40,606 bases of DNA, from assembly GCA_029005135.1 (NCBI GenBank), contig JAQXFO010000048.1, forward strand, positions 1 to 40,606. The letters run 5' to 3'. This document shows positions 14,420-22,663 of this stretch, piece by piece. The notes under the pieces are model-generated. The model was not told the DNA's origin. It did no database searches and saw only the letters and a program-made list of their open reading frames with translations. Source of the DNA: Lachnospiraceae bacterium. Lineage in GTDB: Bacteria > Bacillota > Clostridia > Lachnospirales > Lachnospiraceae. A program made the translations under genes and the position numbers. How positions within the stretch are numbered: the stretch's first letter is position 1; every line of letters starts with the position of its first letter.

Positions 14420-15631
14420 TCAGACAAGCTCGCCGTTTCTGGCGATCAGGCGGCCTTCCTTGAAGACATAGAGGCGCGGATGCTGTGAAATGATGGCCTG
14501 GGATACGCTGGGCTCGCGGAAGATGACAAAATCCGCGCGGCAGCCGACCTCAAGGCCGTAGTTCTCCAGCAGACAGTTGGCGGCCGGGTTGACGGTGCCC
14601 ATGCGGTAGACACGGTTCAGCTGCTCCCGGGTGCCGTACTGAATGCACTGGGCGGTGAAAAGGGCTTCCTCCAGCATGTCGCCGTTGCCGAAGGGCCGGA
14701 AATGATCCCGGATGTTGTCGGAGGCGAAAGCGATGTTGACGCCGGCTTCCAGGAATTCATGAACGCGGGTCAGACCGCGGCGGATTGGCTGCCGGTCATC
14801 ACGCCCCATCAGATACATGTTGCAGGAGGGCAGGGTGATGACATTAATGCCCAGTTCGGCTGCCAGGGCGATGTCGCGGGCAGCCTGCTCATCCGGCACC
14901 GCATTGAGACCTGTCAGATGCCCCACGGTAACGCGATGGCCCAGGCCGGTCTCTTTCGTTTTTTTAAGGATGTACTCAAAGGCCCGGAGGTCCGGTGCGT
15001 CGCTCTCATTAACATGCATATCCAGCGGCAGATCGTAAGTCATAGCCAGATCAAAGAGCAGATCGGCATCCTCGGCGAAGGTGTCGCTGCCCAGAAGACC
15101 GGGATAGCCGGCGATAAAGTCGATATCCCCGTTTCGAGCGGCCGAGCGCCACTCGCTGTCATAGGCGGGATCGTAGGGCGTAATGTTGATGAGATCCAGA
15201 CGGCCCCGGTATTCCTCCTTCAGGTCGTTGGTGGCATAGAGGGCCTCCATGCCCCACATTTCGTCGACGCGGACATGGGTCTTGACGGCACAGGAGCCGG
15301 CAGCGGCTTCCCAGTCAAGCATGAGCCGGCCGCGCTCCTTGATGTTGTCGGCGGCTTTTTCGATGGGAATACTCTTCTGGAATTCGATGGACTGCGCGAT
15401 GGCCTCCCCCAGACCGGCGGCGTCCATATCCATGGCGCTCATGGCTTTGTCGAGGTGGGTGTGGGAATCGACGAAGGAAGGACCGACGAGGCGGTTGGCC
15501 GCCTCGATGACCACGGACGCCTCCCCGGGAATACTGTTGGCAATGACGGTGATGATGCCGTTATCCACAGCTATGTCGAGGCCGTTGCCATGTCCGTAGA
15601 GGTTACCGTTTCTGATAATCAGATCGTGCAT
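14420..15631 (-). CDS. Amidohydrolase, cytosine deaminase (CodA)-like
   Basis: A 403-residue metal-dependent hydrolase of the amidohydrolase superfamily, close in length to CodA. Metal and catalytic positions are H57/H59 in VDSHTHLDKA, H in MHVNESDAPD, H in VGHLTGLNAV, and D in FASDNIRDHF. The flanking GNGDMLEEA resembles the CodA block near the last metal ligand. It probably deaminates cytosine, isoguanine or a related heterocycle, or hydrolyses a similar amide. The HVNESD motif in place of the usual CodA HCDE means the substrate should not be assumed. It has its own promoter and is followed by the aldo/keto reductase. Confidence 0.8.
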   Translation of the reverse strand: MHDLIIRNGNLYGHGNGLDIAVDNGIITVIANSIPGEASVVIEAANRLVGPSFVDSHTHLDKAMSAMDMDAAGLGEAIAQSIEFQKSIPIEKAADNIKERGRLMLDWEAAAGSCAVKTHVRVDEMWGMEALYATNDLKEEYRGRLDLINITPYDPAYDSEWRSAARNGDIDFIAGYPGLLGSDTFAEDADLLFDLAMTYDLPLDMHVNESDAPDLRAFEYILKKTKETGLGHRVTVGHLTGLNAVPDEQAARDIALAAELGINVITLPSCNMYLMGRDDRQPIRRGLTRVHEFLEAGVNIAFASDNIRDHFRPFGNGDMLEEALFTAQCIQYGTREQLNRVYRMGTVNPAANCLLENYGLEVGCRADFVIFREPSVSQAIISQHPRLYVFKEGRLIARNGELV

Positions 15632-15679
15632 AGGATTCTCCTTTCAGACCGCGGCTGGGTGAATCGCCGGGCCTATTTC

Positions 15680-15708
15680 ATAATAAAAATGAACACGTTT
15701 TTTTTCAA
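15680..15708 (-). promoter_or_regulatory. Promoter of amidohydrolase-aldo/keto reductase operon
   Basis: Minus strand TTGAAA, 17-bp spacer, TATTAT, about 50 bp upstream of the amidohydrolase start. Confidence 0.65.
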
Positions 15709-15803
15709 GCCCGCTTTTTTTTCGTGCTTTTTCGGTATGGCTGTGAAATCCCGGGGGACTTCGTGTATAATGGGAGCCGAATATGAAAAAGGAGACCAGA
15801 AAT

Positions 15804-15980
15804 ATGACATTGCCCCAGGATCCGGTGATCCTTCTGAGCTATATCAATACACAGCTTCGGGATCAGTACGCCTCCCTCGACGACCTCTGCCTGTCTCTGG
15901 GCGTGGAGCGCCGGGATATTGAGGAGAAGCTTGCCGCCATTCACTATCATTATGATGAAGAGCGCCGGTCCTTTGTCTGA
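15804..15980 (+). CDS. DUF4250 domain protein
   Basis: A 58-residue protein whose whole length fits the DUF4250 pattern: LPQDPVILLSYINTQLRD, then an SLDDLCLSLGV helix-turn-helix-like stretch and a C-terminal YHYDEERRSF. Function is unknown; such small proteins are common in Clostridia and may bind nucleic acid or a partner protein. The ATG at 15804 follows AAAAAGGAGA; an ATG seven codons earlier lies in front of that site. A TATAAT at 15766-15771 is a likely -10. It begins an operon with the Dabb-like and AAA+ genes. Confidence 0.75.
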   Translation: MTLPQDPVILLSYINTQLRDQYASLDDLCLSLGVERRDIEEKLAAIHYHYDEERRSFV

Positions 15981-16000
15981 CCGCGCGGTAAGGAGATACG

Positions 16001-16294
16001 ATGAAACACTGCATTCTTGTGAAATATCAGGCCGCCGTCGACGCGGAGAAGAGGGCCTCTCTGCCCGCTGAAGTCCGCCGTCTCTTCGCACCGCTGACGA
16101 CCATCGACGGCATCCGCGGCGTCGAAGTCATCGAAAATGTCATCGACAGGCCGAATCGTTATGATCTGCTGATCCGCATCGATATGGAGAAGACGGCTCT
16201 GCCGGTCTACGATGAGAGCGAGCCGCATCGGATCTGGAAGCGGGATTATGCCGGTTTTCTGGAGAAAAAGGCCATATTTGATTACGATGACTGA
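16001..16294 (+). CDS. Dabb-like (stress-responsive A/B barrel) protein
   Basis: A 97-residue protein with a ferredoxin-like alpha+beta pattern. It starts MKHCILVKY, has a central IRGVEVIENV strand, then NRYDLLIRIDMEKTALPVYD and a C-terminal helix with YAGFLEKKAIFDYD. This arrangement matches Dabb domains, small dimeric barrels found alone or fused to enzymes. No catalytic residues can be assigned. It lies 20 nt behind the DUF4250 gene and 11 nt before the AAA+ gene, with an AAGGAG ribosome site, so the three are one operon. Confidence 0.75.
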   Translation: MKHCILVKYQAAVDAEKRASLPAEVRRLFAPLTTIDGIRGVEVIENVIDRPNRYDLLIRIDMEKTALPVYDESEPHRIWKRDYAGFLEKKAIFDYDD

Positions 16295-16305
16295 GGAGAG
16301 AGGCT

Positions 16306-17793
16306 ATGCCGGTATTTGATTTTAATGAGGTTCCCGCTTCGGAGAAAACAGCAGAATGCACCTACACGGTTTTCTGTACCAACAACCGCGAAGCATCGCC
16401 GGAAAGGCCGATGCTTATTCTGGACAACAGCCGCCGGGCCTGGGATCACCACGCGGACGGCCGGTTTACGAACCCGGTTCGCCGTACGACCTTTGAGTTC
16501 GACGGGGAGTCCGGCGTCGTGCCGGCGGATATTCTGCGTCTGGATGCCCGTTTCGTCAGTCTGCTCAAATGGCTCGGCGAGAATCACATCAAGGTGAGAC
16601 TGTCCGGCGTCAATACGCCGGAGGGTTATGCTGTCTACAAGATTCGCGAGATCGCCGGCGGCGACGGCAAGAAGCTGTCGGCCGAGGACGGCTTTCTCCA
16701 GTATATGATCGAGCGGCTTCTGGCCAGCGATGCGCCGGCCGAGAAGGCGGATGAAGAGACACCGGATGACGGCATGGGCGACAGCATGAAGTTGACCAGC
16801 CTGCAGAGCATCACGGACTTTCTGACCTGCGCCGGCCGGACACTGCCGGACAATATCCACCTCTGGGCCCGCCGCAACCTCGCGGTGGCCCGCTCCCACG
16901 AGGTTTCCGAGGAGGAGCGCCGTCATGCCCAGCGGGCCTTATCTATCATGTTGAATATCCGCTGGAAGAGCAATTATTTTGAAGCGATCGATCCGGTGGA
17001 GGCCCGCCGTATCCTTGATGAGGAGCTTTACGGGATGGAGCGCGTCAAGCAGCGCATCATTGAGACGATCATCCAGATCAACCGGACCCATACGCTGCCG
17101 GCCTACGGCATTCTGATCATCGGACCCGCCGGTACCGGCAAGTCCCAGGTGGCCTATGCCGTGGCGCGCATTCTGAAGCTGCCGTGGACGACCCTCGATA
17201 TGAGCTCCATCAACGACCCGGAGCAGCTGACGGGCAGCTCCCGCGTTTATGCCAATGCCAAGCCGGGCATCATCATGGAAGCCTTTGCGGCAGCCGGCGA
17301 TTCCAATCTTGTCTTTATTATCAATGAACTTGACAAGGCCAACGCCGGCAAGGGCAACGGCAATCCGGCTGATGTGCTTCTGACGCTTCTTGATAATCTT
17401 GGCTTTACGGATAATTATATGGAATGCATGGTGCCGACCGGCGGTGTCTTCCCCATCGCCACGGCCAATGAAAAAGCGCGCATCAGCGCGCCTTTGATGT
17501 CACGTTTTGCGGTTATTGAGCTGCCGGATTATACGCCGGAAGAGAAGAAGGTCATTTTCTCCCGCTATGCCCTGCCGAAGATCCTGAAGCGTATGAGCAT
17601 GGAAGAGCGGGAATGCGTCGTGACGCCGGACGGCCTTGATGCCGTGGTGGCCCGCTATGCCGAGACGACCGGCATCCGTGACCTGGAGCAGGCGGCTGAG
17701 CATATTGCGGCCAACGCACTCTACCGGATCGAAGTGGACCATGTCACAGAGGTGGTCTACGACGAGAAAGCGGTGGCGGAGGTTTTAGGCTGA
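16306..17793 (+). CDS. Lon-like AAA+ ATPase without protease domain
   Basis: A 495-residue protein. Residues 1 to about 225 are an unrecognised N-terminal region with an acidic linker (around 145-160). Residues about 235-490 form an AAA+ module closest to that of Lon: a LYGMERVKQRI helix, Walker A GPAGTGKS (K279), sensor 1 Asn388, arginine-finger candidate Arg400 in MSRF, and sensor 2 Arg458 in GIRDLEQ. Walker B reads VFIINELDK, with Asn340 where Asp is expected; the catalytic Glu341 is kept. No Ser-Lys protease domain follows, and the protein ends after the AAA+ lid. It may remodel or unfold proteins, perhaps acting on its operon partners. It overlaps the convergent EamA gene by 9 bp. Confidence 0.8.
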   Translation: MPVFDFNEVPASEKTAECTYTVFCTNNREASPERPMLILDNSRRAWDHHADGRFTNPVRRTTFEFDGESGVVPADILRLDARFVSLLKWLGENHIKVRLSGVNTPEGYAVYKIREIAGGDGKKLSAEDGFLQYMIERLLASDAPAEKADEETPDDGMGDSMKLTSLQSITDFLTCAGRTLPDNIHLWARRNLAVARSHEVSEEERRHAQRALSIMLNIRWKSNYFEAIDPVEARRILDEELYGMERVKQRIIETIIQINRTHTLPAYGILIIGPAGTGKSQVAYAVARILKLPWTTLDMSSINDPEQLTGSSRVYANAKPGIIMEAFAAAGDSNLVFIINELDKANAGKGNGNPADVLLTLLDNLGFTDNYMECMVPTGGVFPIATANEKARISAPLMSRFAVIELPDYTPEEKKVIFSRYALPKILKRMSMEERECVVTPDGLDAVVARYAETTGIRDLEQAAEHIAANALYRIEVDHVTEVVYDEKAVAEVLG

Positions 17794-18642
17794 CGCCTGA
17801 CTCTGTTTCCACTTCCAGAACGCGGCGCCGATGATGATGAGGTAGCCAATGACGCTGAGATAATCCGGGATCTCGCGGAGGACGGCTAAGCTCAGAAAAG
17901 CGGTGAAGATGACCTGGGTGTAGTCGTAGACCGAGATTTCACTGGCAGCGGCTTTGGAATAGGCCGCGGTGATGCTGAACTGGGCGCAGGCCGCGGTGGT
18001 ACCGGCGGCCAGCAGCAGAAGAAGCTGGCTCCGGCTCATCGGCACATAGGTGAGGAGCATGCCCGGCAGGACTGAAAGGCAGGAAAACAGCGAGAACCAG
18101 AAAACGATCACCGCGCCGTCCACGCCGTGGGTCCCCATTTTTCTGACGCAGGTGTAGGCCAGACCGGCGCCGACACCGCCCAGAAGTCCGATGAAGGCAG
18201 GAATGGAATCCAGACTGAAGGATGGCTTCATGACAAAGAGGGCGCCGATGAAGGCCAGAAAGAGGCAGAACCAGTCAAGCTTCTTCGGCTTTTCCTTCAG
18301 AATGATCAGGGAGAAAAGGATCGCGAAGAAGGGCGACAGCTTGTTAAGCATCGAGGCATCGGCGATATTGATCGTCGAGACGGCATAGAAGTTGCACAGA
18401 ATGCCGATGGTGCCGGCGGTGCAGCGGATCAGCATGTAGGGCAGCTGCGTTTTCGGAATCGCAACGGCGTGCCGGTTCTTCAGGATGACTGCCGAGGCGA
18501 TCAGAAGCGCCATCAGATTACGAAACAGGGATTTCTGCCAGACCGGCAGATCGCCGGCCAGGCGAACAAACAGATTCATGACCGCGAAAAAGAAAGCGGC
18601 CGACAGGATGCAGGCGATAGCCTGCTTTTTGTTTGCAGACAT
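17785..18642 (-). CDS. EamA/DMT family transporter
   Basis: A 285-residue membrane protein with ten hydrophobic segments in two EamA repeats. The first repeat holds NLFVRLAGDLPVWQKSLFRNL and the second GLAYTCVRKMG. Such transporters move amino acids, nucleosides or other metabolites; the substrate cannot be told. The gene follows the GltD-like gene by 39 nt with an ACGAGGAC ribosome site and is probably cotranscribed. Its 3' end overlaps that of the AAA+ gene tail to tail, with no terminator visible between them. Confidence 0.85.
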   Translation of the reverse strand: MSANKKQAIACILSAAFFFAVMNLFVRLAGDLPVWQKSLFRNLMALLIASAVILKNRHAVAIPKTQLPYMLIRCTAGTIGILCNFYAVSTINIADASMLNKLSPFFAILFSLIILKEKPKKLDWFCLFLAFIGALFVMKPSFSLDSIPAFIGLLGGVGAGLAYTCVRKMGTHGVDGAVIVFWFSLFSCLSVLPGMLLTYVPMSRSQLLLLLAAGTTAACAQFSITAAYSKAAASEISVYDYTQVIFTAFLSLAVLREIPDYLSVIGYLIIIGAAFWKWKQSQASA

Positions 18643-18681
18643 AACAGTCCTCGTGATGACAGGCTTTAAAGCCCGGGTCTT

Positions 18682-19902
18682 TCAGTTTTTCAGGGATTGC
18701 ATATAGGCATCCATGGCGTCGGCGACGTCCTTGGAATACTTGACCGCTTCGACGACGGTGCGGGCACCGCGGGTCACATCACCGCTGGCAAAGATACCCG
18801 GATGGGTCGTCTTGCCGCTTTCGTCGGTCCATATCAGCCCGTTAGCCGTTACGGCGATGCCGGCGGTTGAACCGACGATCTTGTCCTTGGGACGCTGGCC
18901 GATGGCGATGATGGTGGAATCGGCGGGATACAGGGCCGGTTCGCTGTAATTCACGACCTGGCCATTGTCATCGAGCTCGACGCGGCGGAACAGCGGACCC
19001 TCGTCCACGATCTCCTCGATCTCAAGGTGGGTCATGAATGTGACGCCGTCAGCTTTGGCATACATCACTTCCCGGTCACTGGCCGTCGGCCTGTCGCGGA
19101 AGCAGTAGACGGTGACATGGCGCGAACCATGGCGGACGACGGTGCGGGCTACGTCCATAGCCGCGTTGCCGGAGCCAATGATGGCCACGCTGTCCCCGAG
19201 GCGGTAGACATCGGGATTGCTCAGGTAATTGATGGCAAAATGCACATTTCCCAAGGTCTCTCCCTTGACACCCAGAGCCTGGGGACGCCAGACGCCGGTG
19301 CCGATAAAGACGGAGCGGTAACCGTCGCGGAACAGATCGTCGATGGTCAGGGCACCGCCGATGGTGGTATTGGGACGAATGTGGACGCCCATTTCCTGCA
19401 GCTTGTTGACATAGCGGTCCAGCAGGGCCTTGGGCAGCCGGAATTCGGGAATGCCGTAGCGCAGGACGCCGCCGATCTTTTCCCGACTGTCGAAGAGGGT
19501 CACATCGTACCCCTTGAGGGCCAGGCGGACGGCGATGGTGATGCCGGCGGGGCCGGAGCCGATGATGGCAGCTTTAATATGATTGCGGGGCGCCTGAGTC
19601 CGGCAGGCTCTCTCGAGGTAGCCTTCGGAGATATAATTTTCGATGCTTGACCACTGGACGGCGATACCCTTTTTGGCCTGGATGCAGTGACCTTCGCACT
19701 GGGCGTCATGGTCACAGACGAGGGCACAGACGGAAGACAGCGGATTGTTTTCAAACAGGATATCGCCGGCTTCGTCGCTTTTTCCCTCCAGAAAGAGACG
19801 GATCATCTCGGGTATCGGGGTGCTTACGGGACAACCCTTGACACACTGGGGAAATTTGCACTGAAGGCAGCGTTTGGCTTCCTTAACAACATGGATGGAC
19901 AT
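18682..19902 (-). CDS. GltD/NfnB-like NAD(P)-dependent oxidoreductase
   Basis: A 406-residue flavoprotein like the glutamate synthase small subunit. The N-terminal domain has cysteine motifs for 4Fe-4S clusters (CLQCKFPQCVKGCP and CALVCDHDAQCEGHC). An FAD Rossmann motif AIIGSGPAGI and an NAD(P)-binding motif AIIGSGNAAMDVAR follow, and the C-terminal part has IFASGDVTRGARTVVEA. It is a little shorter than stand-alone GltD/NfnB (about 460). It would move electrons between NAD(P)H, FAD and Fe-S clusters; no glutamate synthase large subunit or nfnA gene is adjacent, so the partner is unknown. The ribosome site is AAAAGGAG. The upstream region has unusual leader features. Confidence 0.82.
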   Translation of the reverse strand: MSIHVVKEAKRCLQCKFPQCVKGCPVSTPIPEMIRLFLEGKSDEAGDILFENNPLSSVCALVCDHDAQCEGHCIQAKKGIAVQWSSIENYISEGYLERACRTQAPRNHIKAAIIGSGPAGITIAVRLALKGYDVTLFDSREKIGGVLRYGIPEFRLPKALLDRYVNKLQEMGVHIRPNTTIGGALTIDDLFRDGYRSVFIGTGVWRPQALGVKGETLGNVHFAINYLSNPDVYRLGDSVAIIGSGNAAMDVARTVVRHGSRHVTVYCFRDRPTASDREVMYAKADGVTFMTHLEIEEIVDEGPLFRRVELDDNGQVVNYSEPALYPADSTIIAIGQRPKDKIVGSTAGIAVTANGLIWTDESGKTTHPGIFASGDVTRGARTVVEAVKYSKDVADAMDAYMQSLKN

Positions 19903-19927
19903 AGAGGGCTCCTTTTTTCCTAACTAA

Positions 19928-19957
19928 ATATAATAAACCTTCATCGTGTTAATTCAA
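19928..19957 (-). promoter_or_regulatory. Proximal promoter of the GltD-like gene
   Basis: Minus strand TTGAAT with TTATAT at 18 bp, or TATTAT at 16 bp. A dyad aataac/gttatt lies just upstream of the -35. Confidence 0.45.
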
Positions 19958-20002
19958 TAACGACTTTGTTATTTTCACAACACACCCCATAAAGCAAAAA
20001 GC

Positions 20003-20069
20003 GGATGCCCGGCCTGGCCGGACATCCTCATGCGGTTTCTATTATACGGAAACAGACGAGTGGGAACAA
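20003..20069 (-). promoter_or_regulatory. Distal promoter followed at once by a terminator-like hairpin
   Basis: Minus strand TTGTTC (20069-20064), 17-bp spacer, TATAAT (20046-20041). The transcript would start near 20034 and run within a few bases into the hairpin 20027-20003 (ggatg-t-ccgg / ccgg-g-catcc) followed by a run of five T. It could make a terminated RNA of about 40 nt, or act as a switch before the GltD-like gene. Confidence 0.45.
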
Positions 20070-20225
20070 GTGAAAAAAATTTCAATTATCTAAGTATTTT
20101 TGTACGCTGCGTGTTATACTGAAAAAACCAAAAAGACTTTTCAAACGAAAAGGATATTGTTATTATACAAAAAATGTATTATCAACACGGCCGTTCAGCC
20201 GATGTCCGACAGAAGTGAGGCAGCT

Positions 20226-21107
20226 ATGATTCAGGATCTTGACAATCAGTTCTACAGCAATGATTTCCGGCCGCGTCCGCCCAGGGAAGGGGATGTGATG
20301 CTGATTTTCCCCAGGGAGGGCAAAAAACTCTGCCTTATTGAATATGAAGGCGAGTATATCCTGCCGGAGGCCCGGGATTTTGCCGAGTATGCGCCGGATC
20401 AGGGCAAAGGGGATTTCCCTTTTGGCTACCGTCTGCAGTATCTCTTTTCGGTTGACAGCCGGGCGTATTTCACACTGTTGTATGCACCGGAAAGCGAGAC
20501 CCTGGAAATTCCCGAATTTGATTATGTGGATTTGACCTTCACCCGTAAGTCCGGTCCGCAGGAACTGCGTTTTGCCGCTTCGACCGGATGGCAGCTGTTC
20601 CGCTGGTACAGTGACAACACTTACTGCGGCCGCTGCGGCAGCCGCATGACGGTAGGTAAGGAGCTGCGCAACGTCATCTGCCCTGCCTGCGGCAATATGG
20701 TATTTCCGAAGATCATGCCCGCTGTCATCGTCGGCGTCACCCATGGCGGCAAGCTTCTGATGACCCGCTATGCCGGCCGCGAGTTCAAGGGCTATGCCCT
20801 TATTGCCGGCTTCTGTGAGATCGGTGAGACGGGAGAGGATACGGTCCGGCGGGAAGTGATGGAGGAGGCCGGTATCCGTGTCAAGAATATCCGGTATTAC
20901 AAATCCCAGCCCTGGGGCTACGAATCCGATCTTCTTCTGGGCTACTTCTGTGACCTGGACGGGGATCCGACCATTACCCTGGACGACGGAGAACTGTCGG
21001 TGGCGGAGTGGGTACCGCGTGAGGCTATAACGGAAGAGTATCAGAATATGTCTCTGACCAATGAGATGATCTGTGTCTTCCGCGATGGAAAAGAACCTAA
21101 AGTCTGA
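20226..21107 (+). CDS. nudC: NADH pyrophosphatase (Nudix, NudC-type)
   Basis: A 293-residue Nudix hydrolase of the NudC family. It has an N-terminal domain, a zinc ribbon (CGRCG and CPACG), the Nudix box GFCEIGETGEDTVRREVMEE followed by AGI, and downstream SQPWGYESD. This is a variant of the SQPW motif that marks NAD(H) diphosphatases. It cleaves NADH/NAD+ to NMN(H) and AMP; the family can also remove NAD caps from RNA. The start at 20226 follows GAGG at 20216-20219; longer frames starting at 20100 or 20202 lack a ribosome site. TATACT at 20115-20120 is a likely -10. The NSS transporter gene follows after 25 nt. Confidence 0.9.
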   Translation: MIQDLDNQFYSNDFRPRPPREGDVMLIFPREGKKLCLIEYEGEYILPEARDFAEYAPDQGKGDFPFGYRLQYLFSVDSRAYFTLLYAPESETLEIPEFDYVDLTFTRKSGPQELRFAASTGWQLFRWYSDNTYCGRCGSRMTVGKELRNVICPACGNMVFPKIMPAVIVGVTHGGKLLMTRYAGREFKGYALIAGFCEIGETGEDTVRREVMEEAGIRVKNIRYYKSQPWGYESDLLLGYFCDLDGDPTITLDDGELSVAEWVPREAITEEYQNMSLTNEMICVFRDGKEPKV

Positions 21108-21132
21108 GAGTGAGGAAACAGGAGAGAGTATT

Positions 21133-22488
21133 ATGGAGAAACGATCAAAATTTTCAAGCAAGATCGGGTTTGTCCTGGCTGCGTCCGGTTCTGCGGTCGG
21201 TCTGGGCAATCTGTGGCGCTTCCCGTATCTGGCCGCACAGTACGGCGGCGGAACGTTCCTTTTGATCTACCTGCTGCTGGCTTTGACCTTCGGCTTTACC
21301 ATGTTGATCACCGAGATCGCCATCGGCCGCAAGACACGCCTGTCGGCCATCGGCGCTTTCCGGTCGCTGGATAAGAAGTTTGCCTGGCTGGGCTGGCTGG
21401 AATCGCTGGTGCCGGCGATCATTACCCCGTACTACTGTGTTATCGGCGGCTGGGTCCTCCGTTATCTGTTTGTATTCATGCGCGGTCAGGCTTCCGCAGC
21501 GGCGGAGGATGGCTACTTCGGCAGTTTTATCTCTTCTTCGGCGGCGCCGGTCATCTGGCTGACGGTGTTCATTCTTCTGGTGGCACTGGTCGTTATCCTG
21601 GGTGTGGAGAAGGGCATCGAGAAGGTATCGGTGGTGCTGATGCCGATGCTGGTCATTCTGTCGATCATCATTGCGATCTATGTCATCACGCGGCCGGGTG
21701 CCGTAGACGGCATCATTTACTATCTGAAGCCGGAACTGAGCAAGATCCGTCCGAAGACGGTGCTGGCTGCCCTCGGACAGCTGTTCTACTCCCTGTCGCT
21801 GGCTATGGGCATCATGGTGACCTATGGCTCCTATATGAAGTCTGAAGACTCTCTGGAGCTCTCGGTCCATCAGATCGATTTCTTCGATACTCTGATCGCC
21901 TTTATCGCCGGTATGATGATCGTGCCGGCCGTATATATGTTCTCCAACGGCGATGAATCCGCCATGAGCGCGGGCCCCGGCCTGATGTTCATCACCCTGC
22001 CGAAGATCTTTGAAAGTATGGCCGGCGGCACGGTGATCGGCGTGATCTTCTTCCTTCTGGTGCTGTTTGCCGCGCTGACGTCGGCGATTTCCCTGATGGA
22101 GACCATCGTGTCCATCGTACAGGACAGACTCAAATGGCAGCGCACCAAATCCACGATCGTCGTGACGCTCTTCTGCCTTATCATGGCGATTCCGTCTTCG
22201 CTGGGCTTCGGCGCCTGGAGCAGCTTCACGATCCTGGGCATGGATATCCTGGATTTCTGGGATTTCCTGAGCAACAGCGTCCTGATGCCGATCGTGGCCA
22301 TCAGCATCTGTATCATGATCGGCTACGTGGTCGGTACGAAGGCTGTGAAAGAAGAGGTGGAACGCAAGGGCGAACGCTTCAAAGGCTACGGCTTCTACTG
22401 TGTGATGGTACGCTATATTGCACCGGTGGCGATCATTGCCATTCTGATCACCTCCATCCTGTCCGCCATGGGCCTGTGGAGCTGGTAA
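21133..22488 (+). CDS. Neurotransmitter:sodium symporter (NSS/SNF) family transporter
   Basis: A 451-residue LeuT-fold transporter with about 11 to 12 helices. The signature of helix 1 is SGSAVGLGNLWRFPYLAAQ followed by YGGGTFLLIY. Helix 6 includes the QLFYSLSLAMGIMVTYGSYM motif with substrate and Na+ contacts. It would import an amino acid (for example tyrosine, tryptophan or an aliphatic one) with Na+. The start at 21133 follows GGAGAGAG; the open frame extends further upstream into nudC but without a ribosome site. It is probably cotranscribed with nudC and ends at the terminator at 22540. Confidence 0.9.
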   Translation: MEKRSKFSSKIGFVLAASGSAVGLGNLWRFPYLAAQYGGGTFLLIYLLLALTFGFTMLITEIAIGRKTRLSAIGAFRSLDKKFAWLGWLESLVPAIITPYYCVIGGWVLRYLFVFMRGQASAAAEDGYFGSFISSSAAPVIWLTVFILLVALVVILGVEKGIEKVSVVLMPMLVILSIIIAIYVITRPGAVDGIIYYLKPELSKIRPKTVLAALGQLFYSLSLAMGIMVTYGSYMKSEDSLELSVHQIDFFDTLIAFIAGMMIVPAVYMFSNGDESAMSAGPGLMFITLPKIFESMAGGTVIGVIFFLLVLFAALTSAISLMETIVSIVQDRLKWQRTKSTIVVTLFCLIMAIPSSLGFGAWSSFTILGMDILDFWDFLSNSVLMPIVAISICIMIGYVVGTKAVKEEVERKGERFKGYGFYCVMVRYIAPVAIIAILITSILSAMGLWSW

Positions 22489-22539
22489 AGAGAAGGTTGA
22501 GAACAGGTTGACATAACAAATTCATTCTGTCATAGTCAG

Positions 22540-22577
22540 GGGATACGTCACCACGATGTGGAACGTATCCCTTTTTT
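22540..22577 (+). terminator. Terminator of the nudC-symporter unit
   Basis: Stem gggatacgt/acgtatccc with a 14-nt loop followed by six T residues. Confidence 0.85.
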
Positions 22578-22663
22578 CTTTTCTGCGGAGGCATTATAAT
22601 AAGACAGGTATTTGTGCCGCAGGCGGCAGAAGCGATCCGTATGACAGGAGAGATAACAACGCT

